Source: CAITSH01 sp025356665 (GTDB lineage: Bacteria > Pseudomonadota > Gammaproteobacteria > Burkholderiales > SG8-39). Taken from it: a stretch of 64,000 nt of DNA. The translations under genes and the position numbers were made by a program. Positions 58,365-64,000 of the stretch are shown in pieces. The DNA lies in contig JANXRV010000118.1 of the NCBI GenBank assembly GCA_025356665.1, positions 1 to 64,000 on the forward strand. The letters run 5' to 3'. The notes under the pieces were generated by a model. The model had not been told where the DNA came from. It saw nothing but the letters and a program-made list of their open reading frames with translations, and did no database searches. How positions within the stretch are numbered: position 1 is the stretch's first letter; every line of letters starts with the position of its first letter.

Positions 58365-58530
58365 CACCGTACTTTGGCTGCGGTCAGTGGGCACCGGGGC
58401 TGCCCGGTCTTGCCGCGCGCGGTGTCGCTCTCCCAATGCCCGCACTCGATGCGCGCATGGATAATCCTGGTGCGCTTGAGGATTGAGGGCCGATCTGAGC
58501 GCCGCAGTCCCCTGTTGGACGTTATTATAT
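58365..58530 (-). mobile_element. IS30-family transposase remnant
   Basis: Minus-strand translation gives RRSDRPSILKRTRIIHARIE then CGHWESDTARGKTG, which resembles the GHWEGDxxxGK block of IS30 transposases. The match then continues in a neighbouring frame (AAPVPTDRSQSTVD), so a frameshift is present. Only about 50 codons remain. Confidence 0.6.
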
Positions 58531-58553
58531 TGTGAGCCTTGGTGCACAGAGGC

Positions 58554-58573
58554 GGTTTGAATTTCCTATACAC
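58554..58573 (+). mobile_element. Isolated element end, same as at 27065 and 49896
   Basis: GGTTTGAATTTCCTATACAC differs by one base from the ends of the two IS91-type remnants. Here it lies between the IS30-like remnant and a truncated imuA-like fragment, marking an insertion or deletion boundary. Confidence 0.65.
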
Positions 58574-58703
58574 CGGCCCGCGCAGGCGCAGTTCGTCTAT
58601 GCCCTCGTGGGCGGGCAGGATTACGGTGCGTGCGCTTGCCGGCCAGTCGCCGCCGGGGAGTTGTTCGTCAAGCGCGGCAAAGCCGGCTGGCAAGCCCGGA
58701 TTG
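58574..58703 (-). pseudogene. imuA-like (SOS mutagenesis accessory, RecA/SulA-like) fragment
   Basis: On the minus strand the frame reads GNPGLPAGFAALDEQLPGGD then WPASARTVILPAHEGIDELR, matching the N-terminal block of ImuA proteins (GFAALDAxLPGGGWP...L...GIGELRL). It ends exactly where the element end at 58573 begins. No imuB or dnaE2 genes are near, so only this fragment survives here. Bases 58704-58871 contain nothing recognised. Confidence 0.6.
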
Positions 58704-58871
58704 CCAGCCGGCTTAGACAGATGCGCCGAGCCAGACCCGGCTGGTCGGCAAAATGGTGGCAAGGTAAGTCATGATCCTGCATTGAGGCCGCACAACACCT
58801 GAAAAACGCCTTTTTTTAATCGGGAAACCGGCTTGAAACCCGCACCAGTCTTGGCTTTCCAGTCGATGCCC

Positions 58872-59288
58872 TCAGCCGATCACGGTCACCGTCCTCGCCG
58901 CCGGATCGACTTCGAGCGTGGCGCCGTCGGCGATCGCCGCGGTGATGTCCTCGTCAAAGCCGGCCAGCATGGGCAGGTTACCGAAGGCCGCGCCCTGCGC
59001 TAGGATGGGGTTGACCGAGTTGAACACGATGGCCAGCGGGATCACGCCGCGCGACTGCATTTCGTGCAGCATCCAGGCGCTGGCGACGCCGCCCTTGGCG
59101 GTGTCGAGCACCAGCACCTTGCCGACATAGCTACGGCCCACCAGTTTGTGCGCCGGGCGTGAGAACACGCCGGCGATGCGGTCAAGGTCGTAGCGCGCCG
59201 AGAATCCGTCGTCGGCGACCATGGCCTCGCCGCGCACGGTACGGCCCATCGCGTGGCGTGCCGTAAACACTTTTTTTGCCGCGCTCAT
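58872..59288 (-). CDS. Aconitase X, small (swivelling) subunit, DUF126
   Basis: A 138-residue subunit: FTARHAMGRTVRGEAMVADD, SYVGKVLVLDTAKGGVASAW and IPLAIVFNSVNPILAQGAAF. DUF126 forms the swivelling domain of AcnX enzymes, whose known activities include cis-3-hydroxy-L-proline dehydratase and archaeal phosphomevalonate dehydratase. ATG 59288 overlaps the stop of the large subunit by 4 bases (ATGA). Separate subunits indicate the type II arrangement. Confidence 0.87.
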   Translation of the reverse strand: MSAAKKVFTARHAMGRTVRGEAMVADDGFSARYDLDRIAGVFSRPAHKLVGRSYVGKVLVLDTAKGGVASAWMLHEMQSRGVIPLAIVFNSVNPILAQGAAFGNLPMLAGFDEDITAAIADGATLEVDPAARTVTVIG

Positions 59289-60517
59289 GTGAGCCTCCCT
59301 TTTTCCGCCGCATCGACACACTCGGCCATCGAGGCGAGCATCGGCTGGTAGCCATAGCCGCCGAGGATGTTGACCAGCTTGGCGCTGTTGGTCACAAGGC
59401 GCTTCCAGCCGCGCGCCTCGGCGATTTCGCGCGCATAAGACTGGTAAAAGCACATGCCGGACATGACCGTGCCGCCGGCCTCCTCGATGTCGCGGGTATA
59501 ACCCATGCGGTCGCAGTCGGGTTTTATCTGCGGGCTGGTGACTGCGAGCAGCGGAATGCGCATCTGCCTGCCCGCACACAGTTCCGCCAGGTCACGCAAT
59601 TCGAGCAGGCTCAATTGCGGCGCGGAGAACACCACCACGTCCACCTCACCCTCCCTGCGGTAGGACTGTTGCAGTGCCTCGAACTCGGCGCGGCCGACGC
59701 GATACTGCGGCAGCTTGCCGCCGGCCACATCGGCGAGGCGACCGGCCTCGGGCGTGAGGCCGATGAGGTGAAACAGCGCGGTCGAACCGAAACTCGCCAT
59801 CGCCGCGCCAAAATGCTTCAACTGGTCGGATCCGGGCGCACCCTGCAGGCCTTCTATCACCGGCACCGCCCAGTAGTTGCCGGCAAGTCGGCCTATCACC
59901 CCGCCCAGCGCGCCCCACTCATTGAGCGATGCTGGCGTCTGGTCGACACGCACATGCAGCGTCGCCTGGCGTTGTGCCGGCAGGTGATAGCCGTAGCGCG
60001 GCGTGCGCGCGGTAATGCCGGCCGATAGCGCCGAGGGCCCGCCCTCGAAATTGGAGCGCGCGCCGCAGACCGAATTGGAATAAATCACCACGCCGGTGTC
60101 GCCAAAGGCGACATGCTCGTTGCGCGTCGCCGGCTGCACCGTCTGGTAGTTGATGCAGGTGTCGGTCATCATCACGCCGAGTTTCACAAACGCGGCGATG
60201 GTGCGCTCCTCCAGCGTGAGCATGGTTTTGGTATGGCCGAGAAACGCCGCCTTGGCAAAATCGGTGCCGCGCGGGTCGGTGATGGTCGGGATGCGCACGC
60301 GGCGGCGGCCCTCGCGGTTGGCGGCGAGCGATTCGAGCCAGCGCACGCCGGCCTCGCCCAGGCTCTCGGTGTCGGCCATGATGTGCGCCTGCGTCACCGG
60401 CACGAAATCGGCGGCGCCAAAAAACTCGCCGACCTGGATCTGGTGCATCAAGGCCTGTTGCGACACCGGCCCGGCCTTGCCGGCCAGCATGTCCTGTTCT
60501 TCGTCGCTGAGTTTCAT
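59285..60517 (-). CDS. Aconitase X, large catalytic subunit, DUF521
   Basis: A 410-residue subunit. Candidate iron-sulfur ligands are cysteines in MMTDTCINYQ, SNSVCGARSNFEGG and MSGMCFYQSY. It starts MKLSDEEQDMLAGKAGPVSQ, the normal N-terminus. AcnX enzymes dehydrate hydroxy acids such as cis-3-hydroxy-L-proline; which substrate applies here cannot be told. It is followed by the small subunit and preceded (upstream) by a Bug protein on the same strand. Confidence 0.88.
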   Translation of the reverse strand: MKLSDEEQDMLAGKAGPVSQQALMHQIQVGEFFGAADFVPVTQAHIMADTESLGEAGVRWLESLAANREGRRRVRIPTITDPRGTDFAKAAFLGHTKTMLTLEERTIAAFVKLGVMMTDTCINYQTVQPATRNEHVAFGDTGVVIYSNSVCGARSNFEGGPSALSAGITARTPRYGYHLPAQRQATLHVRVDQTPASLNEWGALGGVIGRLAGNYWAVPVIEGLQGAPGSDQLKHFGAAMASFGSTALFHLIGLTPEAGRLADVAGGKLPQYRVGRAEFEALQQSYRREGEVDVVVFSAPQLSLLELRDLAELCAGRQMRIPLLAVTSPQIKPDCDRMGYTRDIEEAGGTVMSGMCFYQSYAREIAEARGWKRLVTNSAKLVNILGGYGYQPMLASMAECVDAAEKGRLT

Positions 60518-60561
60518 TGTCTGAGTTTCATTCGGTATGGCCGCTGTGATTTATCGATGTG

Positions 60562-61542
60562 TTAGTCGATGGTCGCGCCCGATTCGCGCACCGCCCTGCC
60601 CCACTTTTCCGTTTCGGTGCGCTGGAAGTCAGCCAGTGCCGGGCCGGTGAGCACGCGCGCGGCCACGCTAAGGGGCGCGAGCCGTTCGCGCATGGCGGCG
60701 CCGAGGGCGATTTTCTCGATCTCGCCGGCCAGCTGCACCAGCAGCGGCGCGGGCAGCCCCGCCGGCGCGTAGACGCCCCACCATGCGGTCGATTCAAAAC
60801 CGGGGTAACCCGATTCGGCCACCGTCGGCAACTGCGGCAACACAGCCGAGCGTGTCGCACCGGACACCGCGATGGCGCGCAATTTTCCCGACTGGATATG
60901 CGGCAACACCGACTGCAAGGGGTCGAACATGATCTGGATCTGGCCGCCGAGCAGGTCGGTCACCGCCGGCGCGCTGCCCTTGTAGGGCACGTGCTGGATG
61001 TCGATGCCGGTGGCGCTGCGCAACATCACGCCGGTGAGGTGGCCGGGCGTGCCGTTGCCGGCGCTGCCATAAGAGAGCTTGCCCGGCGCGCGTTTGGCCA
61101 GAGCAACAAGAGATGGCACCGAGTCGGCGGCAAGAGCAGGCGTCACTACAATGGCCACCGGCGCCGCTGCCACCAACGCGACCGGGGTGAAATCGCGCAC
61201 CGGATCGTAGGCGAGTTTTTTGTACAGCGCCGGGTTGATGGCCTGCGTGCCCACGGTTGCCATCAGCAGCGTCAGTCCGTCGGGCGCGGCCTTGGCCACG
61301 GCTTCGGCGCCGATCGCACCGCCGGCGCCGCCGCGGTTGTCGACGATGACCACGCTGCCCAACGCCTCGCCGAGAAACTGCGCCAGCGGACGCGCGACGA
61401 TGTCAGTCGGGCCGCCGGCCGGGAACGGCACCACCAGCCGCAGCGGCTTGCCGCCAAACACTTGCGCAATGGCGCCAAGCGGATGAAGTCCAGTGGTAAT
61501 TGCGGCTGCCGCGCCGGCAAGGACGAATGCTCTGCGTTGCAT
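60562..61542 (-). CDS. Bug/TctC-type periplasmic binding protein
   Basis: A 326-residue protein with a twin-arginine-like signal (MQRRAFVLAGAAAAITTGLH). Motifs LRLVVPFPAGGPTDIVARPL and QHVPYKGSAPAVTDLLGGQI. It precedes the AcnX genes by 44 bases on the same strand, so it probably supplies the AcnX pathway with substrate (inference). Confidence 0.9.
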   Translation of the reverse strand: MQRRAFVLAGAAAAITTGLHPLGAIAQVFGGKPLRLVVPFPAGGPTDIVARPLAQFLGEALGSVVIVDNRGGAGGAIGAEAVAKAAPDGLTLLMATVGTQAINPALYKKLAYDPVRDFTPVALVAAAPVAIVVTPALAADSVPSLVALAKRAPGKLSYGSAGNGTPGHLTGVMLRSATGIDIQHVPYKGSAPAVTDLLGGQIQIMFDPLQSVLPHIQSGKLRAIAVSGATRSAVLPQLPTVAESGYPGFESTAWWGVYAPAGLPAPLLVQLAGEIEKIALGAAMRERLAPLSVAARVLTGPALADFQRTETEKWGRAVRESGATID

Positions 61543-61613
61543 GTTCCGCTCTCCCGGGGATGTCCGCCGACGGTGCTTGGGGCGTTAAGCAAGGGGGCCC
61601 AGTCTAACTTTTC

Positions 61614-61662
61614 TTGGTGCTTGGCGCTTGGTGCTTGGTGCTGGGTGCTGGGTGCTGGGTGT
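61614..61662. repeat. Seven 7-base tandem repeats
   Basis: TTGGTGC, TTGGCGC, TTGGTGC, TTGGTGC, TGGGTGC, TGGGTGC, TGGGTGT. Period 7, upstream of the Bug gene, 72 bases from its start codon. Confidence 0.85.
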
Positions 61663-61740
61663 TTTAGGGCGGCCGGCGTCTTGGGGAAATTAAAACCTTC
61701 GCCCTATGCTGGCTGCGAACGGTGTTTTCATCACCTACGC

Positions 61741-61770
61741 CATTTCACGTTATTTCACGCCATTTCACGC
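61741..61770. repeat. Three 10-base tandem repeats
   Basis: CATTTCACGT, TATTTCACGC, CATTTCACGC in direct tandem. Confidence 0.75.
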
Positions 61771-61883
61771 GATTAGCGCACCCATTTGCAGCCGTTCTGC
61801 GCCCAGCGCCGTTGCGACGCAAGGATTTGGATTTGGCGTCGATTCAGTCGGAAGGACTGCGACGATGGTGTTGGCGCGGTAGC

Positions 61884-61958
61884 GGTGTTGACCTGCCTCC
61901 CCGGTGTTGATCTGCCTCCCTGGTGTTGATCTGCCCTCCCTGGTGTTGACTGCCTCCT
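61884..61958. repeat. Four tandem repeats of 19-20 bases
   Basis: Each unit begins GGTGTTGA and ends in a CTGCCTCCC-like tail; unit starts are at 61884, 61903, 61922 and 61942, with single-base differences between units. Confidence 0.8.
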
Positions 61959-62503
61959 TTAGGCGACGCCGAGAAGCGCAGCGGCCTCGCGGGGGATTTG
62001 CGGGCTTGATGCCTGAGCGACCGCAGGGAGCGAGTTTCAGGACCGGCCCGAGGTCGCGAGCATCGCGCGGCAATCGCGCAGCGACCCTCACCTCCTGGCC
62101 GTCTTCTTTGGATTACCTCTCGTGGCGAAACAAGAAAGGTAACTCGCCCGCCGGGGCGATTCCCGGCGTGGTCGCTGGGGCGACGCTTTAACCAGTCTTT
62201 CCCTGCATTGTCTGGTGCTAGACAGGGACTGTCGTCGCACCGGCAAGACCCCGCGGCGCTGAACCTGAGCCTTGCCAATACGCGCTACGGCAAGCGCGAG
62301 ATCGAGCACGATTTCCGGCCCCGGCTCAGGCTCAGGGCAAACGCGCATGAAATAAAACGCACACTGCATAGCGATGTGACGCTGAAAAAGCCAGCCGGTG
62401 AGCTACAGGTGAGGGCTGGAAACGCCCGTTTGACGCGGCTTTCCAGTCATCGCGCGGTTTTTATTGCGCGATCTTTAACCCCCTTCCTTGACGGCGGACG
62501 TGG

Positions 62504-63337
62504 TCAGGCCAGCAATTGCTGCACGCCCCAAACGGCGGCAAACAGCAGCGCGGCGATCAAGAAAAGCGGCACCAGCGGATGAATGTTGTTGAGCAATCGA
62601 AACAGGTTGCACAAAAACCCGACGACAAACTGCGGCGGGTTGCGCGGGCTCTTGGAATACTCCATCGCCGCCTTCACAACGTAAAACACCGCCGTATTGG
62701 CGCCCATCACGGCACGCGCCGGCAAACCCGAGCCGCGGGGCGCCACCAGGTAATTGCACTTGAGCAGGATGCGCTGTTTGTCATCCGGGTTGTATTCCCC
62801 CTCGACCCAGTGCAGTTCGCGGTGAAAGTCGAGCACGCCAAACTCGTAGGTGACAAAGGCCCGCTCGAGCTTGCTGTCGCCAAACACCACCTTGTAGGTG
62901 GCGTCAGACTGCAGGTAGATGAGCGCGCGTACCACCGTTCCAAACGGCACGAAACGCAGGTTGCCGTCATAGTGCTTGCTGTACAGGCCCTGGTCGCCGC
63001 CGAAATCCTTGTTGTAGTGCGACAGGTACAACTCGTCGGTTTGCGGCATGGGCGTGATCACGTGGTTGGCGTCAAAGTGCTGCAGGATGGCCTGCGCGAT
63101 GACGGCGCTCTGGCGCAGCGTGTCGATTTGCGCGATGACCTCGTCGGGCAGGTGGCGGACATATTCGTGTTTTGACGGGCGCCGCTGCAGGTCTTCGTGG
63201 TAGCGCTTTTGTATCCATTGCACGAGCGTGTCAATGGTGGCGCAGTCGGCGCGCTTGTCAAAGCGCCCGATGACCGCCGGAAAGCGCCGCGAAGGCGCGG
63301 TCTTGACCGGTTTTTCCAGTTGCAGTACTTCACTCAT
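62504..63337 (-). CDS. Membrane-anchored protein with possible 2-oxoglutarate/Fe(II) oxygenase fold
   Basis: A 277-residue protein of unknown family. Its middle part has an H-x-D pair in SKHYDGNLRFV, a later H in DFHRELHWVEG and a basic residue in KQRILLKCNYLV, in the order and rough spacing of 2-oxoglutarate-dependent oxygenases (inferred, not proven). A single C-terminal helix LVPLFLIAALLFAAVWGVQQ would anchor it. ATG 63337 overlaps the 3' end of the upstream methyltransferase-like gene by 8 bases, so the two are coupled. A role in lipid modification is a guess from that neighbour. Confidence 0.5.
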   Translation of the reverse strand: MSEVLQLEKPVKTAPSRRFPAVIGRFDKRADCATIDTLVQWIQKRYHEDLQRRPSKHEYVRHLPDEVIAQIDTLRQSAVIAQAILQHFDANHVITPMPQTDELYLSHYNKDFGGDQGLYSKHYDGNLRFVPFGTVVRALIYLQSDATYKVVFGDSKLERAFVTYEFGVLDFHRELHWVEGEYNPDDKQRILLKCNYLVAPRGSGLPARAVMGANTAVFYVVKAAMEYSKSPRNPPQFVVGFLCNLFRLLNNIHPLVPLFLIAALLFAAVWGVQQLLA

Positions 63338-64000
63338 GCGGCGCTCCTTGCGACAGGGTGTGTTTTTCGTCGGATCCCATGGCGGGCGACGTAATGGCGG
63401 GCGACGTGTAGGAACAAAACAGGACGTAGGCGCAGGCGGCCAAGGCGGCGGCCACCGCCGAACGTACCGGGGCAGGGGCCCCGGAAACGTCCGCGATCCA
63501 GCCCAATGCGCCGCCTGCAAGTGCGAGCAACAATGCGCTCGGCCACGAAAAACCGCGCATCGCCGCAGCGCTGCGTCGGGGCACGACCGTGGTCTCCATC
63601 AAGAGCAGGCCGAGGTTCATCGCCACATGCATGAGCGCAAGCGGCCACCAGCGGACGCGAAAGTCTTCGTTGAGCAGGGTTCCGCCGAAAGCGACGATAT
63701 TGCCCACGATCATGGGGTGCGCAATCCAGCCATACGGGAAGCTTGTGACACGCAAGTGCGGCAGGCGCGCTACTTCGTACCCATAGTAGGTGCGGTCGGC
63801 TCCCAGTGCTTTTGCCGCGACCACGTTAAGCAGGAAGCCTGCGGCGACAACACACAGTGATGCAAAATCGAGCGGCTCCTGGAAATACGCAAACGCGAGA
63901 GCGACAAGCGCCACGGTCTTCATCATCACGGCATCGCGCTTGAAGACCGCCATGGAAACAAGGCCAAAGTAATAGGCGAGCGCGTACAGATAGTAATGCC
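63330..64000 (-). CDS. Phospholipid methyltransferase-like membrane protein (PEMT/ICMT-like), N-terminus beyond window
   Basis: At least 223 residues, several hydrophobic helices. The segment VTSFPYGWIAHPMIVGNIVA and the following ALMHVAMNLGLLLME resemble the C-terminal catalytic region of phosphatidylethanolamine N-methyltransferase/Opi3-like proteins. The reading frame is open to the window edge (HYYLYALAYYFGLVSMAVF), so the ATG at 63953 is probably internal and the true start lies outside. Confidence 0.55.
   Translation of the reverse strand, partial: HYYLYALAYYFGLVSMAVFKRDAVMMKTVALVALAFAYFQEPLDFASLCVVAAGFLLNVVAAKALGADRTYYGYEVARLPHLRVTSFPYGWIAHPMIVGNIVAFGGTLLNEDFRVRWWPLALMHVAMNLGLLLMETTVVPRRSAAAMRGFSWPSALLLALAGGALGWIADVSGAPAPVRSAVAAALAACAYVLFCSYTSPAITSPAMGSDEKHTLSQGAPHE

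Larger units (their letters stand above)
61543..62503. other. Repeat-rich intergenic region, 961 bases
   Basis: No gene recognised on either strand. It contains three tandem-repeat tracts (listed) and, around 61970-62200, a plus-strand frame with DYLSWRNKKGNSPAGAIPG, a type of conceptual peptide often seen in non-coding dispersed repeats. Several open frames exist on both strands but have no family signature. Confidence 0.45.

Noticed and set aside
61614..61958. Repeat tracts considered as a CRISPR array
   Set aside because: Units are contiguous with no unique spacers, are 7-20 bases long, and no cas genes are present.
1..64000. tRNA or rRNA genes, riboswitches
   Set aside because: No cloverleaf with the conserved T-loop sequence, no rRNA signature and no recognisable riboswitch core was seen by eye; a covariance-model scan would be needed to exclude weak cases.

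Overview
The window comes from a GC-rich, Gram-negative bacterium, most likely a betaproteobacterium of Burkholderiales or a relative. This rests on the ribosomal-protein order (spc operon running into infA-rpmJ and the rpoA operon), on the number of orphan periplasmic Bug/TctC binding proteins, and on the families of aromatic-catabolism genes. No rRNA, tRNA or CRISPR array was found.

Layout. 1-6118: end of the spc operon and the whole alpha operon (rplR end, rpsE, rpmD, rplO, secY, infA, rpmJ, rpsM, rpsK, rpsD, rpoA, rplQ), closed by a clear terminator. 6.2-11 kb: a glycerate 2-kinase/EamA exporter pair, an ammonium transporter and an esterase-like hydrolase. 11-23 kb: an aromatic-acid catabolic island with a two-component Rieske oxygenase and its reductase, an acyl-CoA-dehydrogenase-fold monooxygenase, a divergent MarR regulator with repeated operators, a gamma-resorcylate-type decarboxylase broken by one amber codon, two VOC (ring-cleavage-like) genes each followed by an FAH-family hydrolase, and two periplasmic binding proteins. 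23-25.7 kb: a Tat-exported molybdenum hydroxylase of the isoquinoline 1-oxidoreductase type. 26-31.7 kb: a MerR-centred stress- or light-response-like group (FAS1 protein, HiPIP, small membrane proteins, SDR, DCC protein, DUF3429, GNAT). 32-41 kb: a signalling cluster of one ANTAR response regulator, two dCache/PAS HWE-type kinases, one REC-PAS-kinase-REC hybrid and a STAS protein. 41-43 kb: a Phd/VapC toxin-antitoxin pair and small proteins. 43-49.4 kb: an isochorismatase-like hydrolase, a NitT/TauT-type ABC transporter, and a Tat-exported thiamine-diphosphate enzyme coupled to a c-type cytochrome. 50-58 kb: more VOC, FAH, Bug and dehydrogenase genes, some intact and some broken by deletion, with a GntR/FCD regulator. 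58.9-61.5 kb: a split aconitase X with a Bug protein. 62.5-64 kb: a membrane-anchored, possibly 2-oxoglutarate-dependent oxygenase and a phospholipid methyltransferase-like protein that runs off the edge.

How the genes fit together. The dominant theme is uptake and stepwise oxidation of aromatic or hydroxylated acids: periplasmic capture (four Bug proteins, one LivK-type, one NMT1-type), ring hydroxylation, decarboxylation, ring cleavage (VOC) and hydrolysis of the cleavage product (FAH). The VOC-FAH-binding-protein set occurs four times, one copy being a fused remnant. The most unusual unit is the exported ThDP enzyme plus cytochrome c, which reads like a periplasmic 2-oxoacid (or related) oxidation feeding the respiratory chain.

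The accessory part shows heavy rearrangement: IS91-type and IS30-type transposase remnants with a shared 20-base end, an imuA fragment cut by such an end, reciprocal duplication of gene tails between 25.7 kb and 32-33 kb, and many short tandem repeats with 7-, 8-, 9-, 10- or 19-base units. Functional calls rest on motifs read by eye; no database search was run.
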